Part shown: positions 10,275 through 18,997 of the stretch, piece by piece
Layout: the number at the start of each line of letters is the position of its first letter
Numbering within the stretch: the first letter of the stretch is position 1
Notes under the pieces: model-generated
Told to the model about the DNA's origin: nothing
Seen by the model: the letters and a program-made list of their open reading frames with translations, nothing else
The model's database searches: none
NCBI GenBank assembly: GCA_965372355.1
Contig: CBDVBZ010000001.1
Location: 1-64,000, forward strand
Direction: 5' to 3'
Origin: CBDVBZ01 sp965372355
GTDB lineage: Bacteria; Krumholzibacteriota; Krumholzibacteriia; WVZY01
DNA length: 64,000 bases
Translations under genes and position numbers: made by a program

Positions 10275-10921
10275 TGAGTAGCGGCGTCTCGCTGGTCGCC
10301 GTGGATGGCAGCATAGGTGTCGGCAAGACATCGCTGGCGCGGCTGCTCGCGCGGCATCTCGGAGCGAAGTTGATCGAGGAGAATGTCGAGGACAACCCGT
10401 TCATCGAGCGCTTCTATGAGGACATGGGCGCCTACTCCCTCCAGGCGCAGCTCGTCTTCTTGATGAACCGCTACAAGCAACAGCTGAGCCTCAGTCAGAA
10501 AGAGCTTTTTAGCGAACTGACGATCATCGACTACATTTTCGCGCGCGACAAAATATTCGCCCATGTCAATCTATCCGACGAGGAGTTAGGTCTGTATAGC
10601 AGGATTGCAAACGAGCTGGAAACAAAGCTGATTCGTCCCGACATCGTCATCTATCTACAGGCGTCGAGCGATGTGTTGTTCGAACGTATCCAGCGCCGTG
10701 GAAACGCGATGGAGAGAACGATCTCCAAAGACTATCTGGAAACGTTGAACGAAGCCTTCAATCATTTCTTTTTCAATTATTCGGAAACGCCGCTGCTGAT
10801 CGTCAATACCGACCGCATGGATTTCGTCAACGATGAGCGGCAATTTCACGATCTGGTACAGAGAATATCGGAACCCGTGAAAGGCACGGAGCTCTACGTT
10901 CCCTCGTGGGAGACGCAATGA
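10271..10921 (+). CDS. Deoxynucleoside kinase (dGK/dAK-type)
   Basis: Phosphorylates a deoxynucleoside with ATP for salvage. Walker A is VDGSIGVGKTSLA near the N-terminus. The middle has IIDYIFARDKIFA, and the lid region has QRRGNAMERTISKDYLETL, as in the Drosophila dNK/bacterial dGK-dAK family. About 216 residues, within the usual range. The frame is open back to 10121. I prefer ATG 10271 because it forms an ATGA overlap with the folK stop; ATG 10247 is the alternative and would add 8 residues. It ends in ATGA with panB. Its place between folate and pantothenate genes suggests co-expression of one-carbon, dNTP and CoA supply. The base specificity cannot be read from sequence. Confidence 0.85.
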   Translation: MMSSGVSLVAVDGSIGVGKTSLARLLARHLGAKLIEENVEDNPFIERFYEDMGAYSLQAQLVFLMNRYKQQLSLSQKELFSELTIIDYIFARDKIFAHVNLSDEELGLYSRIANELETKLIRPDIVIYLQASSDVLFERIQRRGNAMERTISKDYLETLNEAFNHFFFNYSETPLLIVNTDRMDFVNDERQFHDLVQRISEPVKGTELYVPSWETQ

Positions 10922-11727
10922 CGAGACCGAACAAAATCACTGTTAGAACGATTCTGAACATGAAGCGGCGGGATGAGAAGATCGTGATGCTTACCGCCTA
11001 CGATTACCAAACGGCTCTTCTCGAGGACCGCGCCGGTGTCGAGATCATTCTTGTGGGGGACAGCGTCGGCATGGTGGTGCTCGGCTATGAAAACACGCTG
11101 CCAGTCACGCTCGAAGAGATCATTCACCATCTAAAGGCGGTGAGCCGCGCCCGCACCCGCGCGCTCCTGGTGGGCGATCTGCCGTTTATGAGTTACCAAG
11201 CGAGCGTCGAAGACGCCGTGCGCAACGCGGGCCGACTCCTCAAGGAAGGTGGTGCGGAGGCCGTGAAGCTGGAGGGTGGCAGGCGGATGGCTGCCGTGAT
11301 CCGGGCCATACTCGACGCCGATATTCCGGTGATGGGGCACCTGGGGTTGACCCCTCAGTCCGTACACCAGTTTGGCGGTTACAGGGTGCAGGGGAAGGAC
11401 CCAAAGAGTGCCGACAAGCTTATCGAAGAGGCGAAGTTTCTGGACGAGACGGGGTGCTTCAGTATCGTCCTCGAGGGGATTCCCAGCCAGCTCGCGCAGC
11501 GGATCGCCTCAGAAATCGATATACCAACGATCGGCATCGGAGCCGGGGCCGGATGCGACGGTCAGGTCCTGGTCGTCAACGACCTTTTGGGGGTTCTCGA
11601 AGAGTTTTCGCCGAAGTTCGTCAAGCGCTATGCGGAAATCGGCCGTGAGATGACGAAAGCTTTTTCGGACTACGTCGACGACGTCAAAAAGGGCAAATTC
11701 CCCGATGCCAAACACAGCTACTCTTGA
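10918..11727 (+). CDS. panB: 3-methyl-2-oxobutanoate hydroxymethyltransferase
   Basis: Ketopantoate synthesis from alpha-ketoisovalerate and methylene-tetrahydrofolate, the first step towards pantothenate. Motifs: MLTAYDY with the metal-side residues, IILVGDSVGMVVLGYENTLP, GDLPFMSYQ, KLEGG, PVMGHLGLTPQSVHQFGGY, and the catalytic glutamate in FSIVLEGIPS, followed by IGIGAGAGCDGQVLV. 269 residues. The start is ATG 10918, which overlaps the kinase stop as ATGA and follows GGGAGA; the open frame begins at 10906. It uses the folate cofactor whose synthesis genes lie just upstream. panC follows after 15 bases. Confidence 0.96.
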   Translation: MTRPNKITVRTILNMKRRDEKIVMLTAYDYQTALLEDRAGVEIILVGDSVGMVVLGYENTLPVTLEEIIHHLKAVSRARTRALLVGDLPFMSYQASVEDAVRNAGRLLKEGGAEAVKLEGGRRMAAVIRAILDADIPVMGHLGLTPQSVHQFGGYRVQGKDPKSADKLIEEAKFLDETGCFSIVLEGIPSQLAQRIASEIDIPTIGIGAGAGCDGQVLVVNDLLGVLEEFSPKFVKRYAEIGREMTKAFSDYVDDVKKGKFPDAKHSYS

Positions 11728-11742
11728 ACTCCCGGTCCGTAT

Positions 11743-12621
11743 ATGGAGACGTTTAGCACGATCGCTTCGCTTCGCGGCTATCTCCGCGCCGAGAAGATGC
11801 GGGGACGTTCCGTCGCATTCGTCCCGACGATGGGCGCGCTGCACGATGGCCATCGTTCGTGTATCGATGTCGCCCGCGGTCTAGGAGAGATCCTCCTCGT
11901 ATCCATCTTTTTGAACCCCACCCAGTTTGGCCCCGGCGAAGATCTGGACAACTACCCCGCAACACTCGAACGCGATCTCGAGATCTGCGAGCAGTGCGGA
12001 TGCGATGTTGTGTTCACCGCGGACACCGATGAGATGTACCCGACCGAGCAGCACGTGTGGGTCGATGTGGATGGGCTCACCGAGTCCCTCTGTGGAAGGA
12101 CTCGCAGGGGACACTTCAGAGGTGTGGCCACGGTTGTGGCGAAACTGTTCAACATTGCCGGACCGGATATCGCGGTGTTCGGCCAGAAGGACGCGCAGCA
12201 GGCGCTGGTCATCAAAGCCATGACCGAGCAGCTCAACCTGCCGGTCGAGATCCGGCTCTCCCCGATCGTCCGTGAGGCGGATGGACTGGCGTGCAGCTCG
12301 AGAAACCGCCATCTGTCGCCGGCAGAGAGAGCTCAGGCCACGGGAATCTGGGTGGCTCTGGAGGTGGGGCGCCAGCTTCTGCTTTCGGGAGAGCGCAGTG
12401 CGGCAGCGGTTTGTCGACGGGTGGTTCAGAGCCTTGGGGAGGCGTCGGGAATATCCAATTATGAGTATGTGGAACTGCTTGATGCAAAAGAGCTTAAGCC
12501 GGTAGACAAAGTCGGAGGCCGTGTGATCCTGGCGGTGGCCGCCCGGGTGGGGACCACGCGGCTCATCGACAATCTGGTCCTCGAGGTCGGCTCTGACGTC
12601 GAGGAAGTCCTGCTCTTCTAG
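11743..12621 (+). CDS. panC: Pantothenate synthetase
   Basis: ATP-dependent condensation of pantoate with beta-alanine. 292 residues. It is a class I-aaRS-like nucleotidyl-transfer fold with the ATP motif FVPTMGALHDGHRS (the HxGH equivalent), FLNPTQFGPGEDL, and LCGRTRRGHFRGVATVV with pantoate-binding residues. VFGQKDAQQALVI follows, then the KMSKS-equivalent CSSRNRHLS. It pairs with panB directly upstream, and a single transcript from folB onward is likely. No aspartate decarboxylase (panD) is seen in the window. Confidence 0.96.
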   Translation: METFSTIASLRGYLRAEKMRGRSVAFVPTMGALHDGHRSCIDVARGLGEILLVSIFLNPTQFGPGEDLDNYPATLERDLEICEQCGCDVVFTADTDEMYPTEQHVWVDVDGLTESLCGRTRRGHFRGVATVVAKLFNIAGPDIAVFGQKDAQQALVIKAMTEQLNLPVEIRLSPIVREADGLACSSRNRHLSPAERAQATGIWVALEVGRQLLLSGERSAAAVCRRVVQSLGEASGISNYEYVELLDAKELKPVDKVGGRVILAVAARVGTTRLIDNLVLEVGSDVEEVLLF

Positions 12622-12682
12622 TCCGCGGTTGCCAGCGGCGACCCTGTTGCGCTAGTGTGGTCACTTGGAGGAATCGAGACCC

Positions 12683-13420
12683 ATGTCAATTGCAGCGATC
12701 GTCCTTGCCGCGGGCAAGGGCACCCGAATGACCGCCGATTTGCCCAAGGTGTTGCATACCATAGACGAGCGTCCGATGATCTCCTATGTGATCGATGCGA
12801 TTCAGTCGGTCGCGGGGGATCGCGTTTACCTCGTGGTTGGATACGGCGCGGACCAGGTGATGAAAGCCTGTTCGGATCGCGGTGTCCATTTCGTCAAGCA
12901 GGAGCCGCAGCTCGGTACGGGTCACGCCGTGATGCAGTGCGAGGAGGCCCTGGAGGGCTTCGCCGGTACGGTCATCGTGCTAAACGGAGATGTGCCTTGC
13001 CTCCGATCCGAAACCATCAGACAATTCGTCGAGTACCACAGCAAACGCGGCGGTGCGGCAACCGTCCTGACGGCTATCCTGGATAACCCCGGGGGCTACG
13101 GCAGGATCGTAAAGGGCGATGATGGCGCGCTGGCCGCCATCGTTGAAGAAAAGGACGCCGACGAGGGCACGAAGGCGATCAACGAGATCAACTCGGGGCT
13201 CTTTTGCTTCGCGGGTGACAAGCTCTTTGCTGCGCTTTCGTCGATCGACCGTGGCAACGCCCAGAACGAATACTATTTAACCGACGTGATCGCCAAACTA
13301 AAGAGAGCCGGTGACGGTGTGTACTCGTATTGTGTGAGCGACGCACAGGAGATCGCAGGCGTAAACACCGATGAGGAGCTAGACGTGATTCGGAGACGGC
13401 TGCGGGGCGAGGCGCAGTGA
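12683..13420 (+). CDS. GlmU-like UDP-GlcNAc pyrophosphorylase domain protein (single domain)
   Basis: Sugar-1-phosphate nucleotidyltransferase. The N-terminal VLAAGKGTRM loop, K in LPKVLHTI, EPQLGTGHAVMQ, VLNGDVPCL, GGYGRIVKGDDG, INSGLFCF and NEYYLTD closely follow the N-terminal uridylyltransferase half of GlmU. At 245 residues it ends after GVNTDEEL, where normal GlmU (about 450 residues) continues into the left-handed beta-helix acetyltransferase; no hexapeptide repeats follow in any frame. It may therefore make only UDP-GlcNAc from GlcNAc-1-P, with a separate acetyltransferase elsewhere, or use another sugar. ATG 12683 with GGAGGA at 12667 chosen over the frame opening at 12665. The HIT gene start overlaps its stop (GTGA). 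Confidence 0.85.
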   Translation: MSIAAIVLAAGKGTRMTADLPKVLHTIDERPMISYVIDAIQSVAGDRVYLVVGYGADQVMKACSDRGVHFVKQEPQLGTGHAVMQCEEALEGFAGTVIVLNGDVPCLRSETIRQFVEYHSKRGGAATVLTAILDNPGGYGRIVKGDDGALAAIVEEKDADEGTKAINEINSGLFCFAGDKLFAALSSIDRGNAQNEYYLTDVIAKLKRAGDGVYSYCVSDAQEIAGVNTDEELDVIRRRLRGEAQ

Positions 13421-13896
13421 AGCGAATCTATGCACCCTGGAGGATGGTATACTTGAAGAGCGAGCGGCTGGAGGGATGTCTTTTCTGCATATTGCCACAA
13501 GAGGACGATGACGAGAAGAACCTGATACTGTACCGTGGGCAACACAGCTTCGTGATAATCAACCGGTATCCGTACACCAACGGTCATGTTATGGTCGTGG
13601 CCAACCGCCATGTGGATTTCATCAGCGAGCTCTCTGTGGACGAGAGCGCGGAGGTCATGGCGCTGGTTTCCCGGTGTGAGCGCGCGATAGCGGCCGCTTA
13701 CAACCCGGGCGGAATCAACGTCGGGGCGAACCTGGGGGCGACCGCCGGCGCTGGCATACCGGGGCATCTCCACGTCCATCTGGTACCGAGATGGCATGGC
13801 GACACGAGTTTTATGACGTCTGTTGGTGAGACACGCGTGATCTCCGAGGATCTCGGCGACACGTTTAAGCGTTTCAAACCCTATTTCGAGGATTGA
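13417..13896 (+). CDS. HIT-family nucleotide hydrolase/phosphorylase
   Basis: Histidine-triad protein of 159 residues. The triad HLHVHLVPRW is at about residues 117-126 (His 117, 119, 121), preceded by INVGANLGATAGAGIPG. The N-terminal part has APWRMVYLKS and a CLFC zinc-type pair, as in the Ap4A-phosphorylase-like branch of HIT proteins, and NRYPYTNGHVMV in the core. It probably cleaves dinucleoside polyphosphates or nucleotide conjugates in the cytoplasm. GTG start at 13417 overlaps the stop of the uridylyltransferase gene, suggesting coupling. The physiological substrate is unknown. Confidence 0.9.
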   Translation: MKRIYAPWRMVYLKSERLEGCLFCILPQEDDDEKNLILYRGQHSFVIINRYPYTNGHVMVVANRHVDFISELSVDESAEVMALVSRCERAIAAAYNPGGINVGANLGATAGAGIPGHLHVHLVPRWHGDTSFMTSVGETRVISEDLGDTFKRFKPYFED

Positions 13897-13925
13897 CCCG
13901 ACGGAGTCGGGGGAGGTGATTGCCG

Positions 13926-14378
13926 ATGGCGCGACGCAAAGCGAAGAAGAAGGCGAGGAGCCGCTCGCACGACATCCTGCTGGTTCTCATGGGCAGCGCT
14001 CTGACGTTGTGCGCCCTCTCGGTGATGTATGGATTTCTGGCCCGCAAATCGATTGCGGATATTGTCATCAGCGACTTGCGCATCGAGATTCTCAACGGTA
14101 CCGGTGAGACGGGACTCGCCGCCCGTGCTGCCACAGCGGCGAGAGCGGTGGGCATCGATGTGTTTCAGGTGGGCAATACGAACGAGCTCCACGAGGAATC
14201 CATGCTCGTTGCCCGCAAAGACGGGAAGGATCCGGAGTTATTGGCCCGGCTGTTGGGCTGCAGAAACGTGATTGAACAGTTCAGATCGGATTCTATGGTT
14301 GACGCTACGTTGATTCTCGGCGCAGACTATCGGTCTCTGAAGCTGAACCTTGACTCCAGTTCCGGCTTGAATCGTTAG
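13926..14378 (+). CDS. Membrane-anchored LytR_C domain protein
   Basis: 150 residues. A strongly basic N-terminus (RRKAKKKARSRS) is followed by one transmembrane helix at about residues 17-38, and then an extracytoplasmic domain with IEILNGTGETGLAARAA and ATLILGADYRSLKL. That matches the LytR C-terminal (LytR_C) family, found alone or attached to LytR-CpsA-Psr proteins. Here there is no LCP catalytic domain. The start at ATG 13926 is preceded by GGGAGGTG. It was probably retained with its neighbours for envelope functions; the role of stand-alone LytR_C proteins is unknown. Confidence 0.75.
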   Translation: MARRKAKKKARSRSHDILLVLMGSALTLCALSVMYGFLARKSIADIVISDLRIEILNGTGETGLAARAATAARAVGIDVFQVGNTNELHEESMLVARKDGKDPELLARLLGCRNVIEQFRSDSMVDATLILGADYRSLKLNLDSSSGLNR

Positions 14379-14409
14379 GTGATATGATCTAGGCTTCCAA
14401 GGAGGATCG

Positions 14410-14682
14410 GTGGCACCGAGAAGACGTCAGCTTGCAGTGGTCACTCTGATCATCTTTCTGGGAATCATTGTTGGCACGGTGGTCGGCGACGTCATCGGGA
14501 TTCTGCTTCCCGAGGGTAAGACCATCCGGGATGTGTTCGTCAACTCTACCAGCCTGCACGTCGGCCCGGTCCACCTGGATCTTGTCGTATTCAGTTTTAC
14601 CCTGGGTTTCTCCCTGAAGGTGAACCTGATGAGCGTTATCGGGATCTTTGTCGTGGCGTTGTTGTTGCGCTGGTTCTGGTAG
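14410..14682 (+). CDS. DUF4321-like small membrane protein
   Basis: 90 residues, with two or three hydrophobic segments: residues 8-32 with GTVVGDVIGILLPEG, and a C-terminal pair with LDLVVFSFTLGFSLKVNLMS and IGIFVVALLLRW. The order G-x-x-x-G-D...LLPEG...LGFSLKVN resembles the DUF4321 family of unknown function. GTG start at 14410 with AGGAGGA (14400-14406). It is encoded just before tatA and after the LytR_C protein, in what looks like one transcript of membrane proteins. Confidence 0.65.
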   Translation: MAPRRRQLAVVTLIIFLGIIVGTVVGDVIGILLPEGKTIRDVFVNSTSLHVGPVHLDLVVFSFTLGFSLKVNLMSVIGIFVVALLLRWFW

Positions 14683-14699
14683 GGGAAGGAAACTGTGTC

Positions 14700-14915
14700 A
14701 TGTCGATATTCGCATTCATAGGCCCGCTGGGGTGGTCCGAACTTCTCATCATCTTCTTCATCATACTCATCATATTCGGGCCACGCAAATTGCCCGAGGT
14801 CGCCGAAGCGATGGGTAGATCCATCCAGAAATTCAAGAAGGCGTCTCGTGAGGTCAAGGATGAGATAGAGATGAAACCCGATGATGACAAGGACGAGGCG
14901 AAGAAGGCACCGTAG
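14700..14915 (+). CDS. tatA: Sec-independent translocase subunit TatA/TatE
   Basis: 71 residues. An N-terminal transmembrane helix with a short periplasmic part (GPLGWSELLIIFFIILIIFG) is followed by the hinge FGPRKLPEV, an amphipathic helix and a charged, Lys/Asp/Glu-rich tail. This is the TatA pore-forming component for export of folded proteins. Neither tatB nor tatC is adjacent, so the rest of the translocase is encoded elsewhere. GGGGAAGGA lies upstream of the ATG. The gene ends 18 bases from the convergent foldase gene. Confidence 0.93.
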   Translation: MSIFAFIGPLGWSELLIIFFIILIIFGPRKLPEVAEAMGRSIQKFKKASREVKDEIEMKPDDDKDEAKKAP

Positions 14916-14933
14916 AAAGAGCCCCCTCCGGAA

Positions 14934-16727
14934 CTAACCCTGGCCCTGCAGTCTGTAATCCTCGATATCTGCCTCGGAAGAAAGTTTCTCGTACCACACC
15001 TGTGTGAACGATTGTACTTTGCGCTGAAGAAGTCGTCGTTTGATATCGGGAATCCTGGTCTTGTAGTCTTCCGTGTCTATCTCCCCGCGTGTGAGCAGGT
15101 TCACGACCACAAAGTTGAGCCTCCATTCGACGGGTGGGCTGACGGCGCCCGGTGTGATCGCGAGCCCGACGTCGGCGACGACGCTGTTCGGGCCAAAGGG
15201 CTCGACGTTGTCCCTGCGCCTGAACGGGCCGGCTTCTTTGCCCTCGAGTCCGTACGTTTCCAGGGCGGTCTGCCAATTGGTGGCCTTCGTCTTCTGATGG
15301 AACGCTCTCGCAGCTCGCCTGGCGGCGGCTCGCTTCCTCTCCAGCATGACGAACTGATTGACTGTCTCGACGACATCTTCCAGCGGGCGGTAGCGCTCGG
15401 GGATAATCTCGAGCACCTGCGCGATGTAGAGGTTTTCGTCATCTCTCAGCACGTCGCTCAGGGAGCCCGCTTCATTCGCAAAGGCGAAATCGCTGACGGA
15501 TCGTATGAAGCCCAGATTCTCGATATTCCCGGACTTTGGGAACGGAGCCGGTGAAAGCACCTCGAGCTGGTTCTCAGCCGCGGCCGTCTCCATATCCGTC
15601 ACGGATGCACGCTCGGAAACCGCGGAAGCGACGGCGTAGAGCGAGTCCGTGGTCTGGCGGCTGAGTATCGGCGCGACGAGAATCTCCTGAACGTTGTATT
15701 CGGTTTCGCCACCCTCTCCGTCCTGTGTCTCGATGAGTTTGAGAAGGTATACGCCTTCCTCCGCTGTGACAACATCACTGAGCTCTCCCACCTGCAGATT
15801 ATCCAGCGCGTCGAAGTAGGCGTCACCACGCTGGCCGCGCGCAATAAAGCCGGTGTTGCCATCCACGAATGAGGTCGGGGCCTCGGAGTACTTCTGCGCC
15901 AGCACGCCGAATTCCTCTCCACCAACGATCTGATCACGAACGCGCCCCACCGTGAAGACGGCATCATCGAGATCGACAGAGCTGGGCGCAAACGGTATCC
16001 GGACGAGTTGCGCGCGCCGCGTCTCGGCATCCTTGAATTCCTCCAGATGAGATTCATAATACTCGGTGAGATCTTCACGGGATGGCTCGTAGTCCTCAAG
16101 GTCCCGGGTGACGATCGGGAACTCGACATAGGTGATTGATATGTCGATCTCCTGGGACTCGTACTCGTGCCTCACCTCTTCCTCGCTGACGTGCACCTGT
16201 GCGGCCAGATACTCGTTGAGCTTAATCTTCTCTATTCGCTCACGCGCGAGCCGCTCAAGGCTGGTCCAGTCTGCGTCGGGATTGTTCAACGCGGCCTGGT
16301 ACGCCTGGTTGTCGAAGCGGCCCTCCTCATCCACAAAGTACTGCCGGATCTCGGGGGGCGGGCTGTTTCGGATGTATTCCACCAACTCCTGGTCCGTCAC
16401 GGTAATCCCGAGTCTTTTGATCTCCTCCGCGGTAACGATTCCGTAGATTATTGCATCCCACGCCTGATCGCGTACGAACTGCTCCTGGATATAGGTCAAC
16501 GATTGGTTCGGAGAGCTTGCGCGGATTTGCTGCGCGTACTGTTGGTAGGCAAACTGGTACTGCGATCGAGTGATCGACACTCCGTTGATTTTGCCCACGA
16601 TGTTCGGGTCGCCGGTACTGCTGCCCGTCTGCAGATCGAGACCCCAAACCGCAAAGATCGTGACCACGAACGCAACCACAACCACCCATAGTATCACTTT
16701 TGTGTTCTGCCGCATCGCTTGCAACAT
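14934..16727 (-). CDS. PpiD/SurA-like periplasmic peptidyl-prolyl isomerase (foldase)
   Basis: 597 residues. A short cytoplasmic N-terminus (MLQAMRQNTK) is followed by one transmembrane helix (residues 11-29), then a SurA_N-like helical chaperone domain (VGKINGVSITRSQYQFAYQQY, AWDAIIYGIVTAEEIKRLGI). One recognisable parvulin domain spans about residues 235-335, with RRAQLVRI, AQKYSEAPTSFVDGNTGFI, LQVGELSDVV and GVYLLKL. The second half is a SurA/PpiD C-terminal-type region with Arg/Ala-rich coiled-coil character. By homology it assists folding of proteins leaving the Sec translocon. It fits an organism exporting many outer-membrane proteins, as seen at 22-46 kb. It is divergent from the M23 peptidase gene. 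Confidence 0.85.
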   Translation of the reverse strand: MLQAMRQNTKVILWVVVVAFVVTIFAVWGLDLQTGSSTGDPNIVGKINGVSITRSQYQFAYQQYAQQIRASSPNQSLTYIQEQFVRDQAWDAIIYGIVTAEEIKRLGITVTDQELVEYIRNSPPPEIRQYFVDEEGRFDNQAYQAALNNPDADWTSLERLARERIEKIKLNEYLAAQVHVSEEEVRHEYESQEIDISITYVEFPIVTRDLEDYEPSREDLTEYYESHLEEFKDAETRRAQLVRIPFAPSSVDLDDAVFTVGRVRDQIVGGEEFGVLAQKYSEAPTSFVDGNTGFIARGQRGDAYFDALDNLQVGELSDVVTAEEGVYLLKLIETQDGEGGETEYNVQEILVAPILSRQTTDSLYAVASAVSERASVTDMETAAAENQLEVLSPAPFPKSGNIENLGFIRSVSDFAFANEAGSLSDVLRDDENLYIAQVLEIIPERYRPLEDVVETVNQFVMLERKRAAARRAARAFHQKTKATNWQTALETYGLEGKEAGPFRRRDNVEPFGPNSVVADVGLAITPGAVSPPVEWRLNFVVVNLLTRGEIDTEDYKTRIPDIKRRLLQRKVQSFTQVWYEKLSSEADIEDYRLQGQG

Positions 16728-16872
16728 GGCGTGTTGGACCTTCCCTTTTTGGAGATGTTGGATGTCTTTTCTACCCCGGCAACCTTAACACATTCCGAAA
16801 CAGCGCGCAATGTGGGCCTATGCCTATGCGGCGTACCTGGTTAGGCGATTCATCTTCGTCGGGTCCCTTTCG

Positions 16873-16902
16873 TTGACAGGCCGTGGAGACGGATGGTAAC
16901 TT
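16873..16902 (+). promoter_or_regulatory. Sigma-70-type promoter of the M23 peptidase gene
   Basis: TTGACA at 16873-16878, 18-base spacer, TAACTT at 16897-16902 with an upstream TG (extended -10). It overlaps the GTG at 16883, which argues that translation starts later, at 16922/16925. Confidence 0.6.
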
Positions 16903-16921
16903 GTTGCCGGATAGGGGACCC

Positions 16922-18922
16922 ATGATGCCGCAACCGTATGAGAAGTTACTGTCTGGCCTATTCGTCGTCCTCGCCTGTGCGGTCGTGGCCGTGGGGGGGG
17001 CTGGCGCTGCCTCCACCGACTCGAGGCTCTGGCCGCTGGCCATCGATATAAACCTCACGTCGAGTTTCGGCGAGTACCGTAGCGGTCATCTCCATGCAGG
17101 GCTCGATATCAAGACGTACGGCAAGGAGGGCGTGCCCTGCCGCGCCGTCGGTGACGGCTACGTATCCAGAATGCGGGCCTCGCCCGGCGGGTACGGCAAG
17201 GCCGTATACCTGAAGCTGGCCTCGGGCGAGACGGCCGTGTATGCGCATCTGGCCGAGTTCGCGCCGGTGCTCGAGAGCACTCTCGCGGAAGAGCAACGGA
17301 CGGCGAATCGGTACCGGGTCGATGTGTACTATGGACCCGACCGGTTTCCGGTCACGGCGGGCGATATTATCGGTTACACGGGACGAACCGGTACCAATGC
17401 CCCGCACCTTCACTTCGAGATTCGGGACGAGGCCCAAAATCCGGTCAACCCGCTTTCCCACGGTTGGTCGCTGACCGATGCCTCCGCACCGACGATCCAT
17501 AGCGTGTTGTTCGTTCCGCTCGCGAGGCATTCGAGTGTCGAGGGCGCTTTCCGGGCGAAGCCCGTCACCCTCGAGCGGGTCGGCGCCGGCAGGTATCTGG
17601 CCTCGGATACCGTGTTGATTGGAGGGGTCGTCGGTGTCGGCGCTCACATCATCGATCGGATGAACTCAACCTCGGGCCGTCTTGCGCCCTACCGCGTGGA
17701 GCTGACGGTCGATGGTGTCCTGCTGTCATCGATCACATTCGAGAGCTTCACATATACACACACCGGTGAGGTCGATCTGACATACGATATGGAACGGGTG
17801 CGGCGCGACCGAAAACACTATCTCCTCTTGTTTCATCGCAGGGGAGAGACGCTCTGGAACCGGACCTTCTTCAACGGTGGGACGATCGATACGGAAATTC
17901 TGCATTCCATGGTGGGTGCTCGCAAGGAGTCGTACACGGCGGTTATCCGAGCGGTCGACCGGTCGGGCAACGTGAGCACGGCGCTGGTGCCTTTTGCTGT
18001 CGAGCAGTCCGGTGCGACGGCTGGGCGGGAGACGGCAACGCGGCGGGATGATGACGCGACCGGCTTCTACGTTTTCGAGGATCTGCTCGGCATCGGGCCG
18101 GGCGACATCGATGCCGTCCAGGCGGACGGCGCGTATTTCGAGGGGCAAAGCGGGTCGCGATACGTTCTCGCCGTAGAGGACGTTCTGTCGGGCACGGCGG
18201 CGGGTCGCTCCAACATCGACTTCGTCGGGAAGGACGGAGCGAGGACCCATTTCCTGCCCCTGCGCCGTGGTGAACCGGTGACGCACCGTATCGCCGATCT
18301 CGGTGTGGAATTGGCCCTGTCCGATAACTCGCTTTATTCAGATGTGTTTATCCATGTCTCCAAATGGAAAGGGGACGCAGGCGCCGCGGCGAAGACCGCC
18401 GGTCTGAAGAGTGCCGCAGGGCCGATACGGGTCGGTCCGCTGTCTCTCGTGCTGCGAGGGCCCCTTCGGATCCGGTATGGGGGAACGAATGAACTGGACG
18501 GCCGGGCGGCGTTCTACCGGCTCGATGAGAGAAAGTCGGAATGGCACTACGCGAGCTCCGAGGTAGTTGGCGATACAGTGGTTGCAAGCGTCCGCGCGCC
18601 TGGGGTCTACGGGGTTTTTGTCGATGAGGATCCACCGAAAGTGTCGACGGTCAAGGTTCGAAGTCGCCAAAGCTATGCGACCGGTGCTACCATCCGAGAG
18701 CTCGTGATCCCGGTCGAGGATGTCGGGAGCGGCGTCGATGACGAGCGTTGCGTGGTTCGCGTGAATGGGCGCGAGCGAATCGCCCGTTGGGACGGTTACC
18801 TCGGCAAGATGTTCGTGCCGCTGGAAGAAGATACGGATACCATAGAGTTTTCCGTGACGGCGTTCGATCGAGTTGGCAACGAGGCACGCCTGGTGAAACG
18901 AATAGACACGCGCTCCAAGTAG
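16922..18922 (+). CDS. Secreted M23 (LytM) family metallopeptidase
   Basis: 666 residues with a signal peptide ending near GGAGAAS. The LytM domain follows at once: SSFGEYRSGHLHAGLDI with the HxxxD zinc pair (His 58, Asp 62), GDGYVSRM, GYGKAVYLKL, YAHLAEF, GDIIGYTGRTG and the HxH motif HLHFEIR (His 162, His 164). All expected metal ligands are present, so it should be an active peptidoglycan endopeptidase. The remaining two thirds (about residue 180 on) look like beta-sandwich modules with RAVDRSGNVS and TAFDRVGNEA, as in bacterial Ig-like domains. The start lies downstream of the promoter at 16873 with AGGGGA. dnaE follows after 75 bases. Confidence 0.88.
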   Translation: MMPQPYEKLLSGLFVVLACAVVAVGGAGAASTDSRLWPLAIDINLTSSFGEYRSGHLHAGLDIKTYGKEGVPCRAVGDGYVSRMRASPGGYGKAVYLKLASGETAVYAHLAEFAPVLESTLAEEQRTANRYRVDVYYGPDRFPVTAGDIIGYTGRTGTNAPHLHFEIRDEAQNPVNPLSHGWSLTDASAPTIHSVLFVPLARHSSVEGAFRAKPVTLERVGAGRYLASDTVLIGGVVGVGAHIIDRMNSTSGRLAPYRVELTVDGVLLSSITFESFTYTHTGEVDLTYDMERVRRDRKHYLLLFHRRGETLWNRTFFNGGTIDTEILHSMVGARKESYTAVIRAVDRSGNVSTALVPFAVEQSGATAGRETATRRDDDATGFYVFEDLLGIGPGDIDAVQADGAYFEGQSGSRYVLAVEDVLSGTAAGRSNIDFVGKDGARTHFLPLRRGEPVTHRIADLGVELALSDNSLYSDVFIHVSKWKGDAGAAAKTAGLKSAAGPIRVGPLSLVLRGPLRIRYGGTNELDGRAAFYRLDERKSEWHYASSEVVGDTVVASVRAPGVYGVFVDEDPPKVSTVKVRSRQSYATGATIRELVIPVEDVGSGVDDERCVVRVNGRERIARWDGYLGKMFVPLEEDTDTIEFSVTAFDRVGNEARLVKRIDTRSK

Positions 18923-18924
18923 AT

Positions 18925-18966
18925 GTAACGCTGATCTGAAGACGGCCCTTCCAGGACAGGCGTTAC
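18925..18966 (+). repeat. Short inverted repeat between M23 gene and dnaE
   Basis: GTAACGC (18925-18931) and GCGTTAC (18960-18966) are perfect inverted copies 28 bases apart. No T-run follows, so it is not a standard terminator. Function unknown; chance is possible. Confidence 0.4.
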
Positions 18967-18997
18967 CTGACGAACTGAGAATCAGGAAAAGACGATC

